DNA of 64,000 nt, from positions 20,575,449 to 20,639,448 of the forward strand of contig NC_079491.1 of NCBI RefSeq assembly GCF_020520425.1, written 5' to 3'. Below the pieces are notes generated by a model that made no database searches, was not told the DNA's origin, and was given only the letters and a program-made list of their open reading frames with translations. Position 1 is the first letter of the stretch, and each line of letters opens with the position of its first letter. Positions 15,001 to 25,600 of this stretch are shown one piece after another. A program made the translations under genes and the position numbers. Origin of the DNA: Spinacia oleracea. Taxonomy: Eukaryota; Streptophyta; Magnoliopsida; Caryophyllales; Amaranthaceae.

Positions 15001-17165
15001 GTATGAAATTTGGTGCTATTATTTGTTTTATTGACACTAGCTGCACTGTTCTCCTGGATTTGTTCTATCTGATGTCATGAGAATCGTAACAACAAAAACA
15101 TGTTTGAGTTCCTCTAAAAAGACTAGTACACGCTAGCTATCTGACATGCTTTTAGCAATTCAAAAATTGAAGAGACCATAAAGGAAGCAAAGGTTGTTAC
15201 CAGGATGGCAGGTTTCCCTGTAACTAGTAGTTCAGTACAAGTCATCGATCCAGCCCTAGAAACAATAAGATCTGCAGCTCCATATCCCATGTCCATAGAA
15301 CGCAAAAACCTTATAAAAAACGAAAATTATGTTCAGATCATGTACGGGAAAAAAAAAGAACAATCAGATGGACTTTACTGATCCTAAAGATGATAGTAAA
15401 AGTTTTGAGACACACACGCAAGCATATATATATATCTGAAACAGACAAAAGAGGTTTACGGATAATGATTTCGTGTTCAAAATCAACACAAAAAGTCAAG
15501 TACAAAATTGACAGTTGAAGCAGGCCTGTAAACCAAAGAAAAGATTTGGATCAACAACATTGACTTCCAGGAACAGAATTGGGTACTGAATAAAAGATAA
15601 AACATATACTCCCTTCATTCTATAACATAGGGGATTATCACACATTTTGATGAGGCCCATGTGATAAGGAGAGGAAGGGTGACAACTGACAACCACAAAC
15701 CCCAAAAGGAATGTGACAATCATTTCATTTCAAAACAGCTAAAAAGGACATTGTTAAAATTAATCAAGTATTCAAGAGCTGAGGGAATAAACTTGCTTCT
15801 GGGATAGGTTATTCTCTAGTCACCACTTATTAGTTATTATATGAATTTCTTTACAGGATAACAGTGAATTGGAACACGAGCAAAGATGCTCTAACCTAAC
15901 GTAACAATGACTTATTATCTATGGTGAAGATAGGACACTTGTGGGACAGCAGTGCCAAAATATCCTCTCCAAGGAACCAAAATCTTATGCATTTGGTGTA
16001 CAAGCTTGGCATGTAGCCTGCGGATTTATCTTGACAAATTGTAATTTGTAAATCAACATAGGCTAGGATTATCTATAGTTATATGAAGCAATTGAAGAGG
16101 AGTAAAACTACTCAGCTAGTTAGCAACTTAGTACAGTATGACAATAGCTTTCTCATAAATAAACATCAATGGAACATTGGAACAGCTATAATGGTGAGTT
16201 AAAATGGAATGGGAATCGAAAACTCACGGTGCCAATACCAATCGAGGATGGTTTCGAACAAGGCTCTCCATCTCATTGAATGATTCAACACCAGTCTCCC
16301 AAATTATATGCAAATTTGGCCGCTGCTCCAACATCTGAAAATAAATATTGAATAGAGCAATGTTCATAGAATTAGCCCCAAAGGATCCCCCAAGCACCAG
16401 CAGCACCACCGCCTCCGATTCTGATACCTTAGCCAACCTAGGGAAAAAATACGTCCTTGCCACGGCTTTTGACACAAACTTCTTTATTAACAACCTAACC
16501 GGATTCCCACTCACCACAATCTTCTTCTTGTCAGTAGGAAACCGGTCAACAGATGAATTATAAGCTACAAAAACTAAATCAGCAACAAGGGAAAGAAACC
16601 AATTGGCCAACCCAGGAATGGAGCTTTGTTCTTGGATCACCATTCTCAACCCTTTAATAGCAGCAATTAGGCAAATTGGGAAAGACACATAACCCCCAGT
16701 TCCAACCACAATTTCGGGTTTGAAATCTTTCATTATCTTCCAACTTGCAGCCATTGACTTCACCCATTTCAAAGGAATACTCAAATTGTTTACAGATAAA
16801 ATCGGCCGGCTTAATGGGGTGGCGGGTATGGCGGAAAATTCGTATCCGGAAGCCGGCACCGCCGTGCTCTCCATCCCTGCATCAGTACCAATAAATAGAA
16901 TTTGTGCATCTGGGTTTATAATCCTGATCTCATCTGCAATTGCTACAGCAGGGAATATCTGCCCCCCAGCTCCGCCGGCGGCAAAAACAACTCTTAATTG
17001 CTTCCCCTTTCTCTCCTCTACATTGGAAGATTCAAGTGTTGGAGGGTCAATTGACAAGCAACAGAAAACTTGGGACCTGGGTTTTGGTGGGTAAATGGGT
17101 TTGAATTGGGTATGTTTTGGTGGGAATTGTAGGGACAGTTGAGAGATTGTTGCAACCACCACCAT
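6050..17165 (-). CDS. MURG: MurG-like UDP-GlcNAc : undecaprenyl-PP-MurNAc N-acetylglucosaminyltransferase, plastid type
   Basis: Exons on the minus strand: 16228-17165, 15201-15309, 9514-9649 and 6050-6171. Together they give 1305 nt and 434 aa, close to other plant MurG proteins. Residues 1-55 look like a plastid transit peptide rich in S, P and Q. The N-terminal domain has the donor GGAGGQIFPAVAIADE loop (G-rich, normally GGTGGH), VGTGGYVSFP and the EQ-S-IPG-N segment. The C-terminal half has VLVLGGSFGA-like LLVLGGSFGANSMN, then SRAGSMTCTELLVTGKPAIL, and GHQFQNASLMADLAGS. MurG adds GlcNAc to lipid I in peptidoglycan synthesis. Land plants keep several Mur enzymes, and in moss they act in chloroplast division. 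In this copy the usual H of GGTGGHI is Q. Introns 2 and 1 are 5.6 and 0.9 kb, intron 3 is 3.3 kb, and several are filled with mobile DNA. Confidence 0.9.
7239..7521. mobile_element. MULE-type MITE, 283 bp
   Basis: Long inverted ends of about 70 bp: the left begins GGAAAAATTGACATGAATAA and the right end, inverted, begins GGAAAAATTAACATGAATAA. They continue with similar CCCAA.TTTCACC and TTCTCAAAAT words. The flanks 7229-7238 and 7522-7531 are a 10 bp near-perfect duplication (AATTTTCACA / AATTGTCACA). The duplication length suggests Mutator-type transposition. Non-coding. Confidence 0.7.
8440..8525 (+). pseudogene. RNase H-like fragment of a LINE or similar retroelement
   Basis: One frame reads N-G-N-V-V-R-E-Q-N-C-E-A-D-L-L-A-K-K. 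This matches the end of plant retroelement RNase H domains (V.REAN..AD.LAK). No further domain can be followed on either side, so this is a short relic in a MURG intron. Confidence 0.45.
8676..8936 (+). mobile_element. SINE with TS/Au-like 3' region
   Basis: The 3' part contains GGGTAAGGTTGCGTACGTCC, the C-rich block and TGGGAGCCTCTTTGAGGCAA, typical of a widespread plant SINE 3' domain. It ends in an ATGATGATAATG tail. ACGCCTTCGCAAT stands at 8656-8668 and again at 8937-8949, a likely target duplication with slightly diverged continuation (GGTTCGTCCAT / AGTCCAT). I did not find a clean tRNA-like box A and B head. Confidence 0.6.
9210..9368. mobile_element. Possible hAT-like MITE
   Basis: Starts GCTCTGTTTGGTTCAAC and ends GTTGAAACAAACAAACCC, which are imperfect inverted ends of the common plant type GGCTCTGTTTGGTT. 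The internal sequence has repeated CTGAACTTATC words. I cannot define a target duplication. Confidence 0.4.
11379..11690. mobile_element. Degraded Stowaway-type MITE, one clear end
   Basis: Starts TACTCCCTCCGTCCGCATTT, a standard Stowaway end. The expected inverted partner is not recognisable. The internal 'gtgggaccatg' and 'gttcaaactaattt' words resemble other members of this class, so the right boundary is approximate. Confidence 0.4.
12493..12871 (-). mobile_element. LTR fossil: two short direct LTRs, TRIM-like
   Basis: Two related copies lie in direct order (12493-12642 and 12673-12871). Each begins TGTTGAAA on the minus strand and contains CCAATGTGGGACAACTCACA in plus orientation. About 30 bp lie between them, including a purine-rich GAGGGGGAG just before the downstream LTR, which suits a polypurine tract. 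CCTAT and CCTAC flank the unit, near-identical 5 bp duplications. The element is broken and non-coding. Confidence 0.55.
13320..14990 (-). mobile_element. Ty1-copia-like LTR retrotransposon fossil (gag, primer site, LTR edge)
   Basis: On the minus strand a gag zinc knuckle CYNCGKYGHFAWEC (CX2CX4HX4C) reads at about 13770-13814. A primer-binding-like sequence complementary to initiator tRNA-Met lies near 14592-14608, next to an LTR edge ending in CTAACA. The segment is heavily broken, no polymerase is recognisable, and both outer limits are estimates. It looks old. Confidence 0.5.
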
Positions 17166-18217
17166 TGTTACTGTAATTAGAAAGGTGGAAGTTGCAGAAG
17201 ATTTTTTTTTAGCACATTTTATTTGTTTGTGGTGTTATAAATGCAACAGAGGTTTTGATTGGTAGTGAAAAGGAAAGGGAAAACGATGTTGTTTGGATTT
17301 AGTGAGTTAGTGCAATACCATGAACTGTCTTAGTTACTGGGTTTCAGACCTTCTATTGTCCATGCATTGTCCGAATGAGGGATGAACAAATGGTCCATGG
17401 TTTCCTCGCGCCAAAGGCGGAGATTCAGAGAAAGAAGACAGGCAAAACATACAACACTCATTGGCTTGAATCGCTTGGTGATGGGCTGTCCGCTGTGTCG
17501 TTTGGATGGTTAGATCGGTTGTTTCATAATTTCATTTGGCTTTTGTGTTGGATGTTTTAAAATGATGTTTTGTACATCTTACTTTGGTAATTATAGAGTA
17601 CCCGTGTGAAAAAGAGTTCGGTAGTTTTCGTTCTATTATTCGTGATTTTTTTCCGTTGAAAATTATATTGTTGAGAAGACGATTAGTAACGATGTACAAA
17701 TCTCTATTTTATAAGGGAATTTCTAATATCATTAACTGTAGAATCCTCAATGATAATTGAAATAATACAATTGCAATAAATAAAAAGCTACGGAAAACTA
17801 ATTTGAGGTGAGTAATTAAAAACAGGAAAGCAATATAGTAAAACAGAAAAAACAATAAAAAGAAAGTGATAAAACCTTGTTGACAAAAATGTCAAACAAT
17901 TTGTCACTGACAGTTATTTTATGAATCAATCACGCAAACAATCACCAATATTATATCCCAGCTAATTTTTTCAAATAATATTCCGAAATAGGACTCAAAC
18001 TAAATATGGAAAAGTAAATGTTGCCACTCCTATATAAATGTAATATGAGTAAAAAAAAACTAAATCATACAAATATAAAATTTTAAAACAAACTTCATTC
18101 CAAAATTCCACCACGATTCTCCAAAGCTTGACATCGATCGCGCTGATACACGTAAGTTTCCTTTAGCCTTGATGCTAATTACTTCTCTTGAATCCATGCA
18201 TTAAAAAAATGAATTAG

Positions 18218-18683
18218 GATCCGGTGAGAACCACACCCTAATAAGAATTAAAAACCAATTTCAGCCCTTAGATCATCAAAATCGGATGATCCAAATGATT
18301 CTCATGTCATTAGTGGCATTTTCGTAATTATGCAACTTTTCAAACTGGTTCTTAATTTCATTTGGCCAATTTCATTTACTTTGACTAGTTTTTCTTTTAT
18401 TTCATTTACTAGTTTTGGTTAGTTTACGTATTAATTTAACGTAAACTTAACCAAAATCATATTTTAATAAAAGAGATTGAAATGTAAGACGTCAATGATG
18501 ATGTTTTATGGCAATTAATTCGTTTTCTTCCCTAAAAGTTAAAAGTATGAAGTATAAGAAATTGCATATTTGGTTATATACTTTTCAGTCAATATGATTT
18601 ATGTTTATGTTCTTTTGACTATACTTTTAAGGGGCGAAATTGATTTTCATTCTCATTATATACTTGGTTCTCACAGGAACATG
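18218..18683. mobile_element. Possible MITE with GTGAGAACCA inverted ends
   Basis: GGATCCGGTGAGAACCA at the left pairs with an inverted GTTCCTGTGAGAACCA at the right, with two mismatches in the overlap. The content is non-coding and AT-rich. No target duplication is evident, so the call is weak. Confidence 0.35.
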
Positions 18684-18767
18684 GTCCTTGACAAAATATT
18701 TTTGATATTTCATGATTAGAATTGTAAAAACAAGATATTTAACAATATATACAATTCACTGGGAAAA

Positions 18768-18870
18768 TTTATCAATTACTACCTAGGTTGTTAATGTGTT
18801 TGTCAATCACTACCTAGGTTGTTAGGGAGTTTGTCAATTACTACCTAGGTTGTTAAAAGTTGTCAATTAC
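18768..18870. repeat. Short tandem repeat, about 32 bp x 3
   Basis: The unit TGTCAATTACTACCTAGGTT followed by GTTA and a variable spacer is repeated three times, with a fourth partial copy lacking the CTAGGTTGTT part. The copies are nearly identical, pointing to recent slippage or unequal exchange. Confidence 0.8.
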
Positions 18871-19618
18871 TAGCTACCTACATTCCTAAAAATAGATTGC
18901 AATTGCTTCATTAGTCCATATTCCTACCAATTTCTACGTTAGGATATATGGAGCATAATTTTTGTATAAAAAAAATTGTGTGAAATACTTAGTCATTCAT
19001 GGGTGCATCCAAGCTTAACTCTAATATAAAGTAATCCCATACAAAATTGAATTCTGGAACTTCAATTTAAAATATGAAAAAAATTCGTAAAATCAAGATA
19101 TCTTTAATCTCCTACAATTAACTCCATACTTTTGTTTTGACAAATATTAAACTTTTAAGTGCCGTATTTTTACCTAGGTAGTGAGTACAACATCAACTTT
19201 GAAGTTGATAAAGGAAGATCGAAGGAAAAGAAAGAAAAAGAAACTTGGAACTTTAATAATGTTACTATTCTCGAAGGAATAGAGCTATTATTGAACAATA
19301 CTTAAACTTTCTTGTAGAACCGCGGACCATTATTAATAGTCGATTAATTAAATAAAAATTTAGAATTGAAACATTAATGTTTTGTGAGATCTAGATGGAA
19401 CGATCTAATAATGTTATTTTTTTATTGGCAGATTGATCTTATATAAAATTTTGGTGTTTTGGAGCATTCAGCGATTGATCACACTTTAAATAGAAATCTC
19501 TTTCATCCGGTCTGATCTGATCTTATTTATCTATTTTTTGCTCTAGTTACTTTCGCAATAAAGACAAGGTGAAAAGAACAAAGTCAAACTTTTTCATCAA
19601 TCATCGAATTGCCGGTCA

Positions 19619-22600
19619 ATGGTTTCTTACGTCTCTTCCTTGTTCTTTTATTTTATCCTCCTACAATTACTCCTAAAACAAATTTCCCCGGTAGCCGGTA
19701 GTAAGATTCCGGCATTGATTGTATTTGGTGACTCGACCGTCGACACCGGGAATAACAATGGGCTAAATACAATACTAAAGAGCAACTTTGCGCCTTATGG
19801 TCGAGACTTTGAAGGTGGCCGCCCCACAGGTCGATTTTGTAACGGCCGAGTGGCATCAGATTTCTTCTCTGAATACTTAGGGCTCAATAAAACTTTGCCG
19901 GCGTATTTGGACACTAGTTTTAATATGAGTGATTTTGTTACTGGAGTCAATTTTGCTTCTGCGGGTACCGGTTATGATAATACTACTACTGCTGTCTTTG
20001 TAAGTTTCTTTTATACTTACGTTTTTTAAATATCACATCATTTTAATTTTTACCCTATTTACACTGAATATTAATTTAGTCTTTTGTGATTCATACGTTA
20101 GAAAATTATGGTCATGTGGTATCTTATGTGATTTGTATTGATATACTTCATATGGTTTTTAAATATAAATTTTTTAGAATTTTTACTTATACATAATTCG
20201 AGATATTAAAAATAAAAAATATGTATAGGAATATAGAATATACTTCCTCAGTTTCAAAATAGTTACAACACTTTGCTTTTTGCACTATTTAAATAATCTA
20301 CTTTGTTATTTTTTATGATCTATACTTTAGGAAAAACATATACGGAGTATCTTGTTAGATTCGTCTTAAGTGTATTTCGTATATCAGTTCTTTTATAATT
20401 TTTATTTAACGATAACTAAAGATATTAATTGTTGATGATAAAGGTCGCAAGCTGCAACAATATTTGTCGCAATCTTACGTGTTGGAGTTTAATTGGTACA
20501 TATGGGCACGTAGGCTGCGTCATCAGAATATTTTTACTATCAATGCAATATTTTTACTATGAAAATATATAAATAAAATGAAAATATATAAATAAAATAT
20601 TCGATATAAAGAAAACAAATTAGAATATTAAGATTTTCCTACTTTTTTTTTTTAACATGTATAATAGGTTATATAAGTTAAATATTTTAGTTTCTAATTT
20701 AAATCATGACATATAAGCATGTCATATCATCATTGTGACACGGCTTAAAGGTCGCATGTTGCGACCTTTATCATTTTCGTTAATTGTTAAAATTATACAA
20801 TGGCAAACGTGAAAAGCAAAGTTGCAACTAAAAGAAACGGAGGAAGTATATATTAAGTTAGAAAAACAAGATAGACATCAATATTTCGCATTTTAAGAAA
20901 CTTCTCAATGTGTGTCTCCTAAATAGTACTATGCAAATAAAAAAGGCGAAAGTTATAAATTTCAAAATAAATGCAGTGATCGAGAAAAAAATGTAGTTAC
21001 GCTCGAGTAAGGATGATATCAACATGTTCTCCCAGTCCCTTGTTAAATTAGGTTCTTTTTTGGTGTTAACACCCGGTTCATCCTTAGGGTTAATCCGGAT
21101 TCGGGGCGAGTTCTGGGTGGATAGGTTCCAGTCCCCTCCCAATTGTTGTTGCGGGGGATCGAACACGAGTTCTCCCTACCAAGTTCAGCCCCAATCACCA
21201 CTGAACCAACAGACAATTGGTGTTAAATTAGGTTCTTGATTGTTAGCTAAAAGTAAAATTGTGAAATAATGTACATGTACTCTCTCCCTTGTATTTTGTT
21301 CGTTATGCTTTAATTTATACTCAATTTGTATTTTTTGTTGGTTTATTTTTATTTTGGTAAAATTAGAAATATGGAACGAAGAATATTGTGCACAAGCCTC
21401 GAGTCTTAACTCTTAACTATTATGACAGTTTTTTTAGTCTTACTATTTGGTTCATGCTTATACAAAAAAGGGTTCTACTTAAATTTACTTATGAGATGGT
21501 TTAATTACTCAACGTAACAGAATGTGATACCACTAACAAAGGAAATCGAATATTACAAGGAGTATCAACAAAAACTACGAGACTATATTGGGGTAGACAA
21601 AGCAAACGATATACTTAGCAGAGCAGTATACATAATGAGTATGGGAACGAATGACTTTCTAGAAAGCTACTTCTTACGGCCTACACTCAAGATTAAATAC
21701 ACAGTCCAAGAGTACGAGGATCATCTTGTAAGTATCGCCAAGAATTTTGTTGAGGAGATTTACAGTCTTGGAGCTCGTAAAATTACGTTGGCAGGGCTTC
21801 CTCCCATGGGTTGCTTACCATTAGAGAGGACTATACATTTTAAGGCAATTACTAAGTGCAATGAATACTACAACAATGTTGCCCTTGAATATAATGCTAA
21901 ATTGAAGGCCATGTTGGATTTACTTAGTACACAATTGCCTGCCATCCAACTCTATTTTTCTGACCCTTATTACATTATTCTCCAAATGATTCAAACACCT
22001 TCACAGTTTGGTAAGTTTAATTTTTTTCATTCTTTATATTATATCAAAAACTAAAATCTTTTTTAGGGTTTAGGGCTTAGTATACCTTAAAAATACATGC
22101 ACCACTTTATCAATTTATCTATCCTTATACAAAAAGAAGAAGAATGATTTTTGAATCAATTAAAACGGTTAAACACGAAAGAGGTATTTTAGTTATAAAA
22201 TGAGAAAATCGTCAAAGTGATCGATAGTGTATCCAACAAAAAAAAACATATTTTAAGTTAGTAAATAACAAATTCACTTTCGTAAGGTAGTTAGTGATAA
22301 ATAGGTATGTTTTTAGGGTAGTTATTACCAAAAATTTCTATGTTTTAATCATTAAAAGTGAGAAAAACAAAAATAAATCAACTACGAAGTATAAAGAGCT
22401 GTGTATTTAAATGTATACTTTTGAATATGGCTTTACTTTTAGAATGTTAAATTACGATAATTATTTTGAAATATTTGATACACTAGTACAATAGTACGTA
22501 GTTCTCTCTATTGCCTTGGATCAAATTAGTTGCACCACTTTGACTAGTAAAAGATTTTATGCAAAATAATTGATTTATACATAATTCACTTTAACCATAT

Positions 22601-25600
22601 GTTAGTACTCCCTCCGTCCCTTAATACTCGAACCGGTTTGACCGGTGCGGAGTTTAAGACACTTGAATTAGTTGACAGTGGGTATTTTTTTAATATAGTT
22701 AGTAGGAAATGTGTAAGAGGTGGGAGTGGTGAGTGTGAGTGTGGATTTTTAAATGATTTTTTGTAGGGAGTAGGGGTGTAGGTGGGGTAGTAAGTAAATG
22801 TGAAATAATATAATATTGGTGAAGATTTCCATTTATAGAAGTGGTGCAAGTATTAAGGGACGACTCGAAAAGGAAAGCGGTGCGAGTATTAAGGGACGGA
22901 GGGAGTATATAATATATTGTTGGCTTCATTTTAATATATATTTTTAAAATATTAATATTTTATAAGTTTTTCGAATATGTAGTTGAATATATTACTCCAT
23001 AGTAGTCAAAGTTTTGCATTGGCAAGCGTGCCTAATCAACCCGGGGAAGTAATTTGGGACATATGGTTTAGTATGGTACTCCCTTTGTTTCTTATTGATA
23101 TTCCTATTTGGAGTATTTGGTGATTTTTAAGAAAAACGTTTCTCCCCCGTCTCATATAATTGAGACTTCTTTTGTTGTTCCCGTTTCTATTTTTAGTCAT
23201 GTATTTTTCAACCTAACCAACCCGCATCCACTTTTTGGTTTAATTTTTCATTAATCAACAATTTAATTTCTCCCTTTACAAAAACAAACAACCCAACCAT
23301 CCCCACATCAACTTTTTATTGTACTTTTTCCTTATACAACAATTTATTTTCTCCCCTTCCAAATAAAAGTACTCCCAATAATCGTTTTTATTCTTACACA
23401 TGTTTGTCGTGTTTTTTTCCAAACAAAAACGATAATTTGAAACATATGGATTAGTGTCTTACTTACGATAGGAGAGAGAAACAATTAAATAATGTTAATG
23501 TCCACTTGCATTAGGAGAGAGAAATTAAATAATATAAAAATCCACTTGCAACACTAGGAGATAGAGTAAATAATGTTTTTATTTATTTTATTTTATACAG
23601 AGTAGTAGAGTAAATAATGTAGATGGGCGGGAGAGGGTAAAAAAGAGAAATATAACAATGATGGTGGGCCATTTTAGGGGAATAAATAGGGACAAGCAAG
23701 AGATCTTAAAAATTACGGATTTTTCATGAAATACCCCCGAATTTTAGCGTAATTCACCAAATGCCCCTCGACTTTCAGAAATTCACCAAATGCCCCTCAC
23801 AAATGACTTAATACCCAAAATACCCTTACTAATGATGCGCCGTTAGTCCTCCGTTAACCTAATTTTCAAATTCACCAAATACCCCTATTTTAATACTTAT
23901 TTCACCAAATACTCTTATTCAGAAACTTAATTCACCAAATACCAATAACTTAAAATTACTCATTTTGATGCTCAACGGCTAGTTTTTGTGTTTGAAAATT
24001 AGCCGTTGCTTATTGTTTGCTTATAAATACTCTTTTTCTGACGGTTTATTGTAGTTTTCCTATTATTTTGTTAATTTCATATCATTTTTGTCATGAGTTT
24101 TCTTTCAAAATCATCATCCACACCCAATGAGTCCACATATGTAAGAGTCCCAAATAAATTTTGTTATCATGGGAGAAAATTTGACATCCGAATATCTGAT
24201 ACAACACTCAATCTGAAACTCCGGTACAACACGTACTAAAACAGAAAACACTCCTAAAAACACCTCAAAACGTCGCAACTCTTCAAGAAAATAGCTACTT
24301 CTTTTGTACCTTATTCTTTACGTGACCAATTAATTATATTTACCACGCAATCGGAAGGTATTCCTTTTTCAATATGGGAAATATCTTTAACATATGCAAA
24401 CAGATTAAAAATAAAGCTCTTATTAATTTTATTCTAACGCATATGTTCCAGCTACCTCGGCTTCTATTGCTTCCATGCCACATATTTAACGTTAACTCCC
24501 TTTTGTCTCCTGTCTCTACTGCCTCCAAACATCTTTCTTCAATCTCCTAACTTTCTCTCAACCTTACAGTCGAGGCATAAAGGTTTTCCCACTTTTCTTT
24601 TGAGCTAGGTCCTATTGACATGGTCAGATTTATGGACAAATGTCTATTTTTGGATTTGAGGGAACAAGAAAAAAAAATGAAACTAAGGTATGTTCCAAAG
24701 CTCATGAACCAGTGAAAAAACATGAATCTTGGCACAAAGATTTGCCTCCAAACTCAAGATTTTCACATCATGAATCCAAGTTGAAATCGAGGTTGTGATA
24801 AAAATGTATGTGTTATTGAACTTGATTTCTTAGTTTCTTTACCATTCGGACAATAAGAAAATTAAGGTGTTAGCTTTAGATTGAATTACTTCAGCTTCAC
24901 TTACATAAGATCCCTTTGAAAATGGGGTTTTTTGGCCTTTTGCTCAGCTAAAGTGCATTGTCTTTACTGGATGAGGCCTGAACTTATTGGATCATAATTG
25001 AAACTTACTGAGTGTTGTATCGGAGCCTCAGATGGAAATTTCCTCCCATAATATTAGAAATTGTTTGGGACTCTTACATATGTGGATTCATTGGTGTGGA
25101 TGATGATTTTGAAAGAAAACTCATGACAAAAATGATATGAAATTAACAAAACAATAGAAAAACTACAATAAATAGTCAGAAAAGGGGTTTTTATAAGCAA
25201 ACAATAAGCAACGGCTAATTTTCAAACATAAAAACTAGCCGCTGAGCATCAAAATGGGTAATTTTAAGTTATGTGTATTTGGTGAATTAAGTTTCAGAAT
25301 AGGGGTATTATATGAAATAAGTAATAAAATAGGGGTATTTGGTGAATTTAAAAATTAGGCTAACGGAGGACTAACGGCGCGTCATTAGTAAGGGTATTTT
25401 GGGTATTAAGTCATTTGTGAGGGGCATTTGGTGAATTTCTGAAAGTCGAGGGGCATTTGGTGAATTACGCCATAATTCGGGGGTATTTCATGAAAAATCC
25501 GTAAAAATTATGAGTATATTTTGGTAAAAAGTTTACTAAAAATGGAAAAGATTCTAAATAGGAAATTTTTGAAATACCTAAAATGAAAACACTTCAAGAT

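Larger units (their letters stand above)
9650..15200 (-). other. MURG intron 2 (5.6 kb)
   Basis: This intron holds a one-ended Stowaway relic (11379-11690), an LTR pair fossil (12493-12871), Ty1-copia-like gag and primer-site remains (about 13320-14990) and otherwise AT-rich sequence without a gene. Confidence 0.7.
17166..19618. other. Intergenic region: MURG promoter side and GDSL promoter side
   Basis: MURG and the GDSL gene diverge from this 2.45 kb region. A minus-strand TTTATAAC about 70 bp before the MURG ATG (17235-17242) is a possible TATA box. TTTAAATAG near 19485 could serve the GDSL gene. A tandem repeat lies at 18768-18870 and a possible MITE at 18218-18683. No further gene is visible. 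Confidence 0.5.

Noticed and set aside
15601-15725. TACTCCCTTCATTCTATAAC as a MITE end
   Set aside because: Only one weak end is present and no inverted partner was found nearby.
16348-17094. Plus-strand frames over MURG exon 1
   Set aside because: They are antisense shadows of the MURG coding exon.
23076-23440. Several Stowaway-like starts (CTCCCTTTGTTTC, CTCCCCCGTCTC)
   Set aside because: The ends are degraded and cannot be paired, so borders cannot be given.
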